Under the pieces are notes generated by a model. That model had not been told where the DNA came from and did no database searches. It saw only the letters and a list, made by a program, of their open reading frames with translations. Shown in pieces: positions 1-6,715 of a stretch of DNA of 10,046 nucleotides. This DNA comes from an uncultured Loktanella sp. (GTDB lineage: Bacteria; Pseudomonadota; Alphaproteobacteria; Rhodobacterales; Rhodobacteraceae), in assembly GCA_913061335.1 (NCBI GenBank), contig CAJXTP010000094.1, positions 1 to 10,046 on the forward strand, given 5' to 3'. Every line of letters begins with the position of its first letter. Position 1 is the first letter of the stretch. The translations under genes were made by a program, and so were the position numbers.

Positions 1-46
1 AGATGTAGAGAGGTCTCGTGGGCTCGGAGATGTGTATAAGAGACAG
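1..46 (+). other. Illumina Nextera i7 adapter remnant (non-genomic)
   Basis: Positions 1-4 (agat) match the end of the P7 flow-cell primer. Positions 5-12 (GTAGAGAG) match the Nextera N707 index as it appears in the primer. Positions 13-27 match the read-2 adapter (GTCTCGTGGGCTCGG), and 28-46 are the 19-base Tn5 mosaic end (AGATGTGTATAAGAGACAG). The order P7 tail, 8-base index, adapter, mosaic end is exactly that of a tagmented library molecule. The real insert begins at 47. The adapter has in-frame start codons, so automated callers will put a false N-terminus reading MGSEMCIRDR on the adjoining gene. Confidence 0.97.
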
Positions 47-224
47 GCCCTATGTCGGCCACTTACCGGGTGACGCTGTGGACCGCCACGCACTGCGCGC
101 TGGTCGCCCAAACGTATTGATTGAACTGCGCAATGATTTGATCGCAGATGATGCGGGTCAGACCTTGTGGGCTGACCTGCTCGCCCCCATTCTAACAGAC
201 GTGCTGGCCAGCTCTGGCCTTTGA
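47..224 (+). CDS. N-formylglutamate amidohydrolase family protein, C-terminal fragment
   Basis: Only the last 58 codons are present. The 5' part is lost at the contig edge and replaced by adapter, so any start at 18 or 30 is an artefact. The visible tail contains GDAVDRHALRAGRPNVLIE followed by LRNDLI, which resembles the conserved C-terminal block of the N-formylglutamate amidohydrolase (FGase/HutG-like) family. Members are metal-dependent cytoplasmic hydrolases that release formate and L-glutamate from N-formyl-L-glutamate, often in histidine degradation, although many family members have untested substrates. The metal-binding residues lie in the missing part and cannot be checked. The gene ends at TGA 222-224, 31 bp before a DUF1244 gene on the same strand. 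I recall this neighbour pairing from Rhodobacteraceae genomes, and it supports the call. Confidence 0.82.
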
Positions 225-255
225 ACCAGAACTGACCTTTGAAGGAGAGACACCA

Positions 256-555
256 ATGGACGCCCAAACCAAACTGGAAGTTGAAGCCGCTGCATTTCGC
301 CGCTTGCAAAAACATCTGATGGAAGATCGCACTGACGTGCAAAACATCGACATGATGAACCTAACCGGGTTTTGCCGGAATTGCCTGTCGCGCTGGTATC
401 AAGAAGCCGCCGTTGAGCGCGGGATCGTGATGACCAAAGACGAAGGCCGCGCGGCGTATTACGGAATGCCGTTTGCTGACTGGAAAACCAAGCATCAAAC
501 CGACGCGGGTCCAACTGCCCAAGCCGCATTTGATGAAACGCACCCCAAAGGTTAA
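256..555 (+). CDS. DUF1244 family protein
   Basis: A 99-residue cytoplasmic protein with no signal peptide or membrane segment. It matches the small DUF1244 family from residue 9 to about 80: an N-terminal helical stretch, then NLTGFCRNCLSRWY with a Cys-x2-Cys pair (C40, C43), then YGMPFADWK. The family is common in proteobacteria, and its biochemical function is not established as far as I know. The paired cysteines could bind a metal or be redox active, which is only an inference. The start is well supported by an AAGGAG ribosome binding site at 242-247, 8 bases before the ATG. It lies 31 bp after the amidohydrolase fragment, so the two are probably co-transcribed. The tail after residue 80 is low in recognisable motifs. 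Length is normal for the family. Confidence 0.9.
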   Translation: MDAQTKLEVEAAAFRRLQKHLMEDRTDVQNIDMMNLTGFCRNCLSRWYQEAAVERGIVMTKDEGRAAYYGMPFADWKTKHQTDAGPTAQAAFDETHPKG

Positions 556-711
556 CGCCGACTGTTTCATGACTGGAAACAATGCCCCCAAATCGCCGCT
601 TATCGTATTGGAATAACTCATAAATCCGCCTAAGAATTGACATTCTCTTGGCAACCGAACAAGTTAATGGCAATAGAATCGTATTGTATTTAAGTGTTCG
701 GGAGAATTTTG
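556..711 (+). promoter_or_regulatory. Intergenic region upstream of the RTX-like gene
   Basis: This AT-richer stretch holds a weak 6-bp inverted repeat (TGTTTC 563-568 with GAAACA 576-581), with no T-run to make it a convincing terminator. A consensus TTGACA lies at 637-642, but no good -10 box is found 16-18 bases downstream. TTGGCA at 648-653 and TAGAAT at 674-679 are 20 bases apart, which is too far for a standard promoter. The 9-mer ATCGTATTG occurs at 602-610 and again at 678-686. A GGGAG ribosome binding site at 700-704 sits 7 bases before the ATG at 712. A promoter for the next gene is expected here but I cannot place it firmly. Confidence 0.35.
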
Positions 712-2163
712 ATGGAAATGATGTTGTTGCCAATTTTGGCGTTACTGGGGCTGGTTTTTCTAGTTGATGCTGGCGATGATGATGATGCATCAGATCCAAT
801 GCCACAGGATCCCATGCCAGATATTAATCGCGAATCATTTGGTGGTGAAGACGACACAGCCACCGGTACAGACATTACAGATTTTCTATTCCTGAACGAT
901 GGTGACGACATGGCGTCTGGCGGCGCTGGTGATGACAAAATTTTCCTTGGTGACGGTGCTGACCAAACGGTTGTGCTTGAAGAAGACGGTAGCTTTGTAA
1001 CCGACGGGATGGAAGGCGATGACCTGATCCGTGGTGGCGGCGGCCGCGACATTCTGATTGATGCGCTTGGCAGCAACACTATTTATGGTGACCTCGGCTA
1101 CGACCGGATCAGCACCGTTGATGATGATGCTTCGCAGGATACTCCGGACACAGTGTTTGGCGGGTTTGGTGAAGACGTGATGTTTGTTGACGACGGTGAC
1201 GTTGTCACTGGCGGCGCGCATGATGACCGTTTCCAAGTTATCACTGAGGATGGCAACGACGCTGTTACGATCACTGATTTTACTGCTCCGGTCGAAGGTG
1301 AGTCCGATGGCGATACCCTGTACATACGCGACAACAGCGGTGGCTATGTTATCCAAGAACGGATTTCCACGGCACTGTCCGAAGATGGCGAAGACACAAA
1401 TGTAATGCTTGATGGTAATGTTGTGGCGACCTTGCTCGGCGTAACAGAGCTTGCTGAAGGCGCGATCGACAACCCGGACGCACCGCCACTGTATGGCACA
1501 CGTGAAATAGCCGCAGACGAAGATGAAGGTATAGAATATTCGGATGGAGCAGATACGCTTGAGATTGGTGTGCTTGAGGACAGCGTGATTGGGTATAGCG
1601 GTGACGATACCATCAGCTTTGCGCCGGGCATAGACACCGCTGGCCGCGACATGGCCGTTCAGGCGGGATCTGGTGACGACACAGTCACGCTTGGCTTGGG
1701 CGACGATAGCGTCATGGGCAGCCTTGGCAACGATGTCATCATCGGTGGCGGTGGCTCTGACGAAATTTATGGTGGCTACGGCAACGACACTTTGAATTCG
1801 GCTGGACCAGCGGGCGACGCGGCTGACACCGTATTTGGCGGCGCAGGCGATGACATCTTCTATGCAGATGGTGGCGACGCGCTTATCGGTGAAGATGGGG
1901 TTGATGAATTCAACGTCGATCTTACGGAAGCAGGATCAGATGCAGTGGCCATCGAGGACTTTGATCCAACAATGGAACAGCTGAACGTTGAAGTATCATT
2001 GGCATTGGATGCCGCGCCGACCATCACCTATGAAGTGGCCGCAGGCGGATCGGGTACCAATGTGATTGTAGACGGCAGTGTTGCTATTTTCTTGGTTGGC
2101 TTGGACCCAAGCGCGCTTGCCGGGGCCGACATCAACATCACAAATACCAACGTTACGCCTTAA
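712..2163 (+). CDS. RTX-like acidic calcium-binding protein, internally duplicated
   Basis: A 483-residue, strongly acidic protein. Residues 4-18 form a short hydrophobic helix (LLPILALLGLVFLVD) followed at once by GDDDDASD. Most of the rest consists of degenerate glycine/aspartate repeats of the hemolysin type, such as GGAGDDKIF (70-78), LGNDVIIGGGGSD (338-350) and GGAGDDIFY (376-384), which bind calcium in known RTX proteins. Two halves (about 45-250 and 275-473) follow the same plan: repeats, then an ITDF or IEDF strand (187-190, 414-417), then VMLDGNVVATLLGV or VIVDGSVAIFLVGL (231-244, 451-464). The start is set at ATG 712 because GGGAG lies 7 bases upstream. A GTG at 694 has no such site. 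No protease, lipase or adhesin domain is visible, so the role is unknown. It is probably extracytoplasmic, because RTX repeats fold in millimolar calcium. A shared terminator follows. Confidence 0.85.
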   Translation: MEMMLLPILALLGLVFLVDAGDDDDASDPMPQDPMPDINRESFGGEDDTATGTDITDFLFLNDGDDMASGGAGDDKIFLGDGADQTVVLEEDGSFVTDGMEGDDLIRGGGGRDILIDALGSNTIYGDLGYDRISTVDDDASQDTPDTVFGGFGEDVMFVDDGDVVTGGAHDDRFQVITEDGNDAVTITDFTAPVEGESDGDTLYIRDNSGGYVIQERISTALSEDGEDTNVMLDGNVVATLLGVTELAEGAIDNPDAPPLYGTREIAADEDEGIEYSDGADTLEIGVLEDSVIGYSGDDTISFAPGIDTAGRDMAVQAGSGDDTVTLGLGDDSVMGSLGNDVIIGGGGSDEIYGGYGNDTLNSAGPAGDAADTVFGGAGDDIFYADGGDALIGEDGVDEFNVDLTEAGSDAVAIEDFDPTMEQLNVEVSLALDAAPTITYEVAAGGSGTNVIVDGSVAIFLVGLDPSALAGADINITNTNVTP

Positions 2164-2192
2164 CCGTAGCGAGGCAGTTAAAGCACAAAAAA

Positions 2193-2220
2193 AGGGCCGC
2201 TGGATCACTCCAGCGGCCCT
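2193..2220. terminator. Bidirectional intrinsic terminator between convergent genes
   Basis: A 12-bp perfect stem (2193-2204 pairing with 2209-2220, core GGGCCGCTGGA) closes a 4-base loop (tcac). Read on the minus strand, the stem is followed directly by a run of seven T, a textbook terminator 16 bases after the transaminase stop codon. On the plus strand it is followed by TATTTGTTTG, a weaker U-tract, and lies 29 bases after the RTX-like gene. It therefore probably ends both transcripts. Confidence 0.93.
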
Positions 2221-2235
2221 ATTTGTTTGATTGGT

Positions 2236-3093
2236 TTAAACCGCGACTTTGCGGCTTTCTTCTAGATATATTTCGCGCAGGCGTGTGGCGATTGGCCCGA
2301 CTTTGCCAGTGCCAACCGGCGCGCCGTCGACTTCGACCACTGGCATCACGAATGTGCTGGCGGATGTGATGAACGCCTCGTCGGCGTCTTGGGCTTCTGC
2401 AATCGTAAAGCTGCGCTCTGCAACCTGCATCTGGGCTTCTTTTGCGAACAGCAGAACGGCTGCGCGGGTGATCCCGTGCAAAATCTCGGTGCCTAAGTGC
2501 CGCGTGATAATCGTGTCGCCCTTGATGATATAGGCGTTGTTTGATGTGCCCTCGGTGACGTGTCCGTCTTCAACCATCCACGCATCGTCACAGCCCGCCG
2601 CCTTGGCCATCATTTTACCCATCGACGGGTACAACAGTTGCACCGTTTTAATGTCACGACGCGCCCAGCGCCGGTCTTCAATACTGATGACCTTGATGCC
2701 CTTTTGGGCAACGGGGTTATCCGCAAGGGTCGGTTTGTTTTGCGTAAACAGCACAATCGTCTGCGGCGTATCCGTCGGTGGATAGGCAAAGTCACGGTCA
2801 TCAGGTGCGCCGCGTGTGATCTGCAAATAGATCATACCTTGGTCAATCTCGTTTACACGGACCAACTCGCGGTGGACTTCAAGCAGGTCATCCTTGGAAA
2901 TCGGGTTGCCCATGCCAAGTTCAGACAGCGACCGATCCAGCCGGACAGCGTGCCCGTCAAAGTCGATCAATTTGCCGTCAAGCACGGTGGTCACTTCATA
3001 GACCCCATCGGCCATCAGGAACCCCCGATCAAAGATCGATACCTTGGCTTCGTTTTCAGCGACGTATTCGCCGTTCAAATATACTGTGCGCAT
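2236..3093 (-). CDS. D-amino-acid transaminase-like, fold-type IV PLP aminotransferase
   Basis: A 285-residue cytoplasmic enzyme of the class IV aminotransferase family. Known members of the D-amino-acid transaminase branch move amino groups between D-amino acids and 2-oxo acids. Visible signatures are FDRGFLMADGVYEV (21-34), an arginine at 51 in the phosphate-binding region, the PLP-binding lysine K149 in RRDIKT, the cofactor-contacting E181 in VTEGTSNNAYI, and LHGITR (205-210). The RxH carboxylate-binding motif of the Bacillus enzyme appears here as RDF (100-102), so substrate range may differ. ATG 3093 is chosen because GGGGA lies 8 bases upstream and it gives the usual MRTVYLNGE opening. 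An in-frame ATG at 3108 overlaps the dgcA stop and has no such site. It is the last gene of the dgcN-dgcA operon, 5 bases after dgcA. A branched-chain aminotransferase or aminodeoxychorismate lyase is less likely given the context. Confidence 0.85.
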   Translation of the reverse strand: MRTVYLNGEYVAENEAKVSIFDRGFLMADGVYEVTTVLDGKLIDFDGHAVRLDRSLSELGMGNPISKDDLLEVHRELVRVNEIDQGMIYLQITRGAPDDRDFAYPPTDTPQTIVLFTQNKPTLADNPVAQKGIKVISIEDRRWARRDIKTVQLLYPSMGKMMAKAAGCDDAWMVEDGHVTEGTSNNAYIIKGDTIITRHLGTEILHGITRAAVLLFAKEAQMQVAERSFTIAEAQDADEAFITSASTFVMPVVEVDGAPVGTGKVGPIATRLREIYLEESRKVAV

Positions 3094-3098
3094 GTTGG

Positions 3099-4058
3099 TT
3101 ATCCCCATAGTCCGGCGGTTGGTGCGTGCACCCCTGCCGCGTCAAAAATCAAAGGCTCGGCACGGTCCTCGGCCAAAAGCAGTGGACCGTCAAGGTCCGT
3201 GAACGCCACACCTTGGGCCAAAATGGTCGCGGGGGCCATGGCCAGCGACGACCCAACCATGCAGCCAACCATCACGCCGTAGCCCTCAGTGATCGATTGG
3301 TCCTTTAGCGCCAGTGCTTCGGTCAACCCACCAGTCTTATCGAGCTTAATGTTCACCATGTCATATTTACCCTTAAGACTAGGCAAAGACGTGCGGTCAT
3401 GACATGACTCGTCGGCGCAAACAGGCAGCGGGCGGGCAATCTCGCCCAGCATATCGTCGGCGCCTGCGGGCATTGGTTGTTCGACCATTTGCACACCAAG
3501 CCGGATCAAATGCGGGGCAAGATCGGCGTAAACATCCGCGCTCCAGCCTTCATTGGCATCCACGATGATGCGGCAGTCGGGCGCACCGCGGCGAACTGCC
3601 TCTAGCCGCGCCATATCTTCAGGCGTGCCGAGCTTAATCTTAAGCAACGGACGGGCTGCATTTTGGGCGGCCTGCACCTGCATCGCGTCAGGCGTATCAA
3701 GCGACAGCGTATAGGCTGTAATCTCAGGGCGCGGCGCAGGTAGTTTTAGCAAGTCCCAGACACGGACCCCAGCGGCCTTGGCTGCATGATCCCAAAACGC
3801 ACAATCAAGCGCATTACGGGCGGCACCTGCGGGCAAGGCATTGGGCAAATCAGCCCAAGCGCCTGTGAACCCTTCAATCTGGGCGGTCACACTGTCCAAC
3901 GTTTCGCCGTAGCGCGCATAAGGCACGCATTCGCCTTGCCCCGTCACGCCACCGATTGTCACAGACACTGTTAAAACATCCGCCTGCGTGCGCGAGCCGC
4001 GCGAAATCGTAAACACTTGGGCCAGCCGGAATACATCCCGCGTCACTTCAATGCGCAT
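3099..4058 (-). CDS. dgcA: N-acetyl-D-glutamate racemase / dipeptide epimerase family (DgcA)
   Basis: A 319-residue enolase-superfamily enzyme of the muconate lactonising subgroup. The acid/base lysine pair is K140-x-K142 (LKIKLG). Metal ligands are D167 (VDANEGW), E193 (VEQP) and D216 (CADES), and the second-face lysine is K238 (NIKLDK). The C-terminal D-x-D motif (DLDGPLLL, 288-295) is typical of dipeptide epimerases, which invert the second residue of L-Ala-D-Glu. Next to a DUF1611/DgcN gene, this family has been described in marine proteobacteria as DgcA, which converts N-acetyl-D-glutamate to N-acetyl-L-glutamate. The neighbour decides the call here. Start is ATG 4058 with AGAGG about 7 bases upstream. 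A GTG lies one codon earlier. It is 69 bases downstream of dgcN and 5 bases before the transaminase, so it is mid-operon. Classic murein-peptide epimerase activity is the alternative. Confidence 0.87.
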   Translation of the reverse strand: MRIEVTRDVFRLAQVFTISRGSRTQADVLTVSVTIGGVTGQGECVPYARYGETLDSVTAQIEGFTGAWADLPNALPAGAARNALDCAFWDHAAKAAGVRVWDLLKLPAPRPEITAYTLSLDTPDAMQVQAAQNAARPLLKIKLGTPEDMARLEAVRRGAPDCRIIVDANEGWSADVYADLAPHLIRLGVQMVEQPMPAGADDMLGEIARPLPVCADESCHDRTSLPSLKGKYDMVNIKLDKTGGLTEALALKDQSITEGYGVMVGCMVGSSLAMAPATILAQGVAFTDLDGPLLLAEDRAEPLIFDAAGVHAPTAGLWG

Positions 4059-4103
4059 CACTTCACCTCTTTGGTTTTCAAATATCCTCGCCGAAGGCTT
4101 GGA

Positions 4104-4121
4104 ATTGCCCCGCAGGGCAAT
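4104..4121 (-). repeat. Small intergenic hairpin between dgcN and dgcA
   Basis: ATTGCCC (4104-4110) can pair with GGGCAAT (4115-4121) around a 4-base loop, inside the 69-base gap between dgcN and dgcA on the minus strand. No T-run follows, so it is unlikely to be a full terminator. It could stabilise the upstream mRNA segment or tune relative expression. The downstream minus-strand bases (GGATATTTGAAAACCAAAG) resemble a short motif I recall seeing after many genes in this bacterial family. That is from memory and is uncertain. Confidence 0.4.
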
Positions 4122-4127
4122 GCCAAA

Positions 4128-5129
4128 TCAGATATCGGCCAAAGCATCAACCAAACGCGCAGCACCCTGACGGAACGGGTCAACAGCAGGCAGACCCATG
4201 CGAGCCTCAACTTCGGCCAGATATGCCTCGAACTTATCATCAGCCAAATGCTGGGTGTTCACCGAAATACCAACAACCTTGCAGGCAGCGTTGGCTACGC
4301 GCGCAATCGGCAAAGCCAAATCGCGCAATGCTTCGAGCGATGGCAGATCATACTCTGGCAGGCCGCGCATATGTGTGCGGGTCGGCTCGTGGCAAAGGAT
4401 CAATGCGTCAGGCTGGCCACCGTGGATTAGCGCCATAGTCACACCGGAATAAGACACGTGGAACAGGCTGCCCTGCCCCTCAATGTGATCCCAATGATCC
4501 GCATCATTGTCAGGTGTCAGATATTCAACCGCACCGGCCATGAAATCCGCGATCACAGCGTCCAACGGCACGCCGCCACCTGTGATCAAAATCCCTGTTT
4601 GGCCCGTCGGGCGGAATGTGGAATTCATGCCGCGTGCGTGCATTTCAGTGTCCATCGCAAGGCCCGTGTACATCTTGCCGACTGAACAATCGGTGCCGAT
4701 TGCAAGGCAACGCTTACCAGTCCGGTTTTTGCCATTGGCGATTGGATAGGCGACTGATGGGATGCGCACGTCGAACAATGTGCGGCCATTCACGCGGGCA
4801 GCAGCCATCAGCTCGTTCTCGTCGCGCAGCAGATTATGCAAGCCCGACGCAATGTCATAACCCATGTTCAGGGCAGACACCAAAATCTCTTTCCACTCAG
4901 CGGAAATGTAGCCGCCGCGATTGGCGACACCAATCACGAGGGTCTTAGCGCCAGCCGCAAGGCCTTCTTCCAATGTCATGTCTGCAAGACCGACAGTGGT
5001 GCCACACGCAGGCATACGGAACTGACCGACGGCGTTTTCTGGACGCCAATCCTTGATGCCTTGGGCCACTTTCGCAGCAAGTTGATCAGGCGCATCGCCG
5101 AGGAACAAAAGATATGGGGTCTGGATCAT
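4128..5129 (-). CDS. dgcN: D-glutamate N-acetyltransferase DgcN (DUF1611 family)
   Basis: A 333-residue cytoplasmic protein of the DUF1611 family. Residues 1-130 form the N-terminal Rossmann-like half (YLLFLGDAPDQLAAKVAQGI at the start, VIGVANRGG at 65-73, SGLHNLL at 95-101). The C-terminal half opens with a P-loop, GTDCSVGK (145-152), followed by RPTGQTGILITGGG (173-186) and ILCHEPTR (244-251). In marine proteobacteria and haloarchaea, DgcN is described as acetylating D-glutamate so that DgcA can invert it. Older annotations call the family NAD-dependent epimerase-like or simply DUF1611. The start at ATG 5129 is supported by GGAG 7 bases upstream. The reading frame stays open to 5216, but that extension is arginine-rich and lies in the likely promoter and leader. 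It is the first gene of the dgcN-dgcA-transaminase operon. No regulator gene is adjacent. Confidence 0.87.
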   Translation of the reverse strand: MIQTPYLLFLGDAPDQLAAKVAQGIKDWRPENAVGQFRMPACGTTVGLADMTLEEGLAAGAKTLVIGVANRGGYISAEWKEILVSALNMGYDIASGLHNLLRDENELMAAARVNGRTLFDVRIPSVAYPIANGKNRTGKRCLAIGTDCSVGKMYTGLAMDTEMHARGMNSTFRPTGQTGILITGGGVPLDAVIADFMAGAVEYLTPDNDADHWDHIEGQGSLFHVSYSGVTMALIHGGQPDALILCHEPTRTHMRGLPEYDLPSLEALRDLALPIARVANAACKVVGISVNTQHLADDKFEAYLAEVEARMGLPAVDPFRQGAARLVDALADI

Positions 5130-5227
5130 GGGGCAGCTCCGGTCTGTATATAAGATTCGTCTTGTCTCGCGAAGATTTGCGCGTCTGGCGGGGAATGTCC
5201 TTGCACAGTGCGTCACTGATGCAGCTA

Positions 5228-5257
5228 ATTACGACAACTTCTTGCGTACTTCGTCAA
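5228..5257 (-). promoter_or_regulatory. Candidate promoter of the dgcN operon
   Basis: On the minus strand, TTGACG (5257-5252) is followed after 18 bases by CGTAAT (5233-5228), matching the housekeeping consensus at 5 of 6 and 4 of 6 positions. Transcription would start near 5221, giving a leader of about 90 bases. Copies of TTGCGTA/TTGCGCG lie within and upstream of it (plus-strand 5242-5249, 5273-5280, 5283-5290), with another at 5177-5184 in the leader. They may be regulator sites. Confidence 0.35.
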
Positions 5258-5290
5258 TAACATCGAATGATCTTGCGCGTTATTGCGTAG

Positions 5291-5308
5291 GATGGGTTTT
5301 AACCCATC
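5291..5308. promoter_or_regulatory. Inverted repeat upstream of dgcN, possible operator
   Basis: GATGGGTT (5291-5298) and AACCCATC (5301-5308) form perfect 8-base arms around two T. It lies between the amtB terminator and the candidate dgcN promoter, about 35 bases upstream of the -35 box. The near-absent loop suits a protein-binding dyad better than an RNA hairpin. No known regulator motif is recognised. Confidence 0.4.
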
Positions 5309-5315
5309 GCACACC

Positions 5316-5343
5316 AAAAAACCCGAGCGCGAACGCTCGGGTT
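5316..5343 (-). terminator. Intrinsic terminator of the glnK-amtB operon
   Basis: On the minus strand a 10-bp perfect stem (AACCCGAGCG, 5343-5334, with 5329-5320) is capped by a TTCG loop closed by C-G, the very stable UUCG tetraloop. A T-run covers plus-strand positions 5321-5316. It lies 28 bases beyond the amtB stop codon and separates this operon from dgcN on the same strand. Confidence 0.95.
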
Positions 5344-5371
5344 AATTTCACGCGCTAAGCAGGTTTGGAAA

Positions 5372-6691
5372 TCATCCCCTAGAGAACTCTGGGTAAGCTT
5401 CCATGCCCAACTCGGACATATCCAAACCGTTGATCTCAGCGTCCTCAGATACGCGGATACCAACGACCATTTTCAAGATGTACCAGATCACGAGGCTGGC
5501 TACGAAAGTGAAGACACCATAGGCCGCGATACCCAATATCTGTGCACCAAAGTTGCCTGTATAGAAGCCAACAGCCAGCGTCCCCCAGACACCTGCAACC
5601 AAGTGAACAGGGATGGCGCCAACAACGTCGTCTATCTTGAACTTGTCCAGCAGCGGAACAGTGATCACGACGATCACACCACCAACCGCACCGGTCAAAA
5701 GCGCGCCAAACAACGTTGGTGCAAGCGGCTCTGCCGTGATGGATACCAGACCAGCAAGCGCGCCGTTCAGGACCATTGTAAGGTCAGCCTTTTTGTACAT
5801 GATCTGCGTAACGGCCAGTGCAACAACCGCACCGGATGCTGCCGCCATATTGGTGTTCGCAAAGATACGGCCAATGTCTGTGATGTCGCCAACAGTACCA
5901 GCAGCAAGCTGCGATCCACCGTTAAAGCCAAACCAACCAAGCCACAGGATGAACATACCCAATGTCGCCAGCGCAAGGTTCGACCCCGGCATTGGAATGG
6001 TTTTGCCATCTTTATACTTGCCCAAACGTGGGCCCAGCACGATCGCACCAGCCAACGCAGCCCAGCCACCAACAGAGTGAACGACCGTCGACCCAGCAAA
6101 GTCAGAGAAACCAGCCTGCGACAACCAACCGCCGCCCCACTGCCAAGATCCAGAGATTGGGTAAAGAACACCCGTCAGGATCGCAACGAAGGCAAGGAAT
6201 GGCCACAGCTTGATACGCTCCGCAAGCGCGCCAGAAACGATGGACGCGGTCGCCGCAACAAACATCAACTGAAAGAAAAAGTCGGATGCCACAGATGCAT
6301 ACCCAAGATCAGCGTCCGCTGCTGCAAGACCAACTGGCTCGAGCGTTGTGACCGCAAAGAATGGACCCAACCAACCCGCGATGGACCATGCGTCACCTGG
6401 ATACATCAGGTTAAAACCGATCGCCCAGTACGCGATGGATGCGATGCCAAACAGCGCGATATTCTTGGTCAACTGCATCGCCACATTCTTGGACCGCACG
6501 AGGCCCGCCTCTAGCATGGCAAAACCGGCAGCCATGAAAAACACGAGAAAACCTGCAACAAGGAACAGCAGGGTTGTCAAAATATACGGACCGATCTCGT
6601 CAAAGGTCGGCGCGGCGGCGTCTTGGGCCAGCGTGAGCGTCGGGAGCAGCGTTGCGGCTGCGGCGACCATCATTGTTTTCTGAAGTGTCAT
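5372..6691 (-). CDS. amtB: Ammonium transporter AmtB
   Basis: A 439-residue inner-membrane ammonium channel of the Amt/Mep/Rh family. It starts with a cleavable-type signal peptide (residues 1 to about 23, ending TLAQ before DAAAP), as in other bacterial Amt proteins, and then has eleven expected membrane helices. The twin pore histidines are H205 (STVVHSVGGW) and H363 (IPVHLVAGVWG). D198 corresponds to the structural aspartate near the ammonium site, and phenylalanines at 138-140 (FFFQLMF) to the pore gate. The cytoplasmic C-terminus (410-439) is where P-II binds in characterised relatives. The start at ATG 6691 has AGGG 10 bases upstream. It lies 24 bases after glnK on the same strand, the usual glnK-amtB order, so GlnK should block the channel when nitrogen is plentiful. 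A strong terminator follows. No damage is visible. Confidence 0.96.
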   Translation of the reverse strand: MTLQKTMMVAAAATLLPTLTLAQDAAAPTFDEIGPYILTTLLFLVAGFLVFFMAAGFAMLEAGLVRSKNVAMQLTKNIALFGIASIAYWAIGFNLMYPGDAWSIAGWLGPFFAVTTLEPVGLAAADADLGYASVASDFFFQLMFVAATASIVSGALAERIKLWPFLAFVAILTGVLYPISGSWQWGGGWLSQAGFSDFAGSTVVHSVGGWAALAGAIVLGPRLGKYKDGKTIPMPGSNLALATLGMFILWLGWFGFNGGSQLAAGTVGDITDIGRIFANTNMAAASGAVVALAVTQIMYKKADLTMVLNGALAGLVSITAEPLAPTLFGALLTGAVGGVIVVITVPLLDKFKIDDVVGAIPVHLVAGVWGTLAVGFYTGNFGAQILGIAAYGVFTFVASLVIWYILKMVVGIRVSEDAEINGLDMSELGMEAYPEFSRG

Positions 6692-6715
6692 TGTGTGTCT
6701 TCCCTCTTTATCTGC

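Noticed and set aside
563..581. Hairpin after DUF1244 as a terminator
   Set aside because: It has only a 6-bp AT-rich stem, a 7-base loop and no following T-run.
158..805. A 215-codon minus-strand frame across the DUF1244 gene
   Set aside because: It covers a conserved gene, an intergenic region and the start of the RTX-like gene. Its composition is non-protein-like and it has no family match.
2560..3282. A 240-codon plus-strand frame opposite the transaminase and dgcA
   Set aside because: It overlaps two genes with intact catalytic motifs on the other strand, and shows no ribosome binding site or recognisable fold.
5128..5358. A 76-codon plus-strand frame between dgcN and amtB
   Set aside because: It spans the dgcN start, its promoter region and the amtB terminator hairpin. 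The stretch is better explained as regulatory DNA.
5603..6514. A 303-codon open frame on the plus strand opposite amtB
   Set aside because: It lies wholly antisense to a well-conserved transporter gene. Its translation is rich in Arg, Gln, Asn and Cys, with no domain. It arises from the codon pattern of the real gene.
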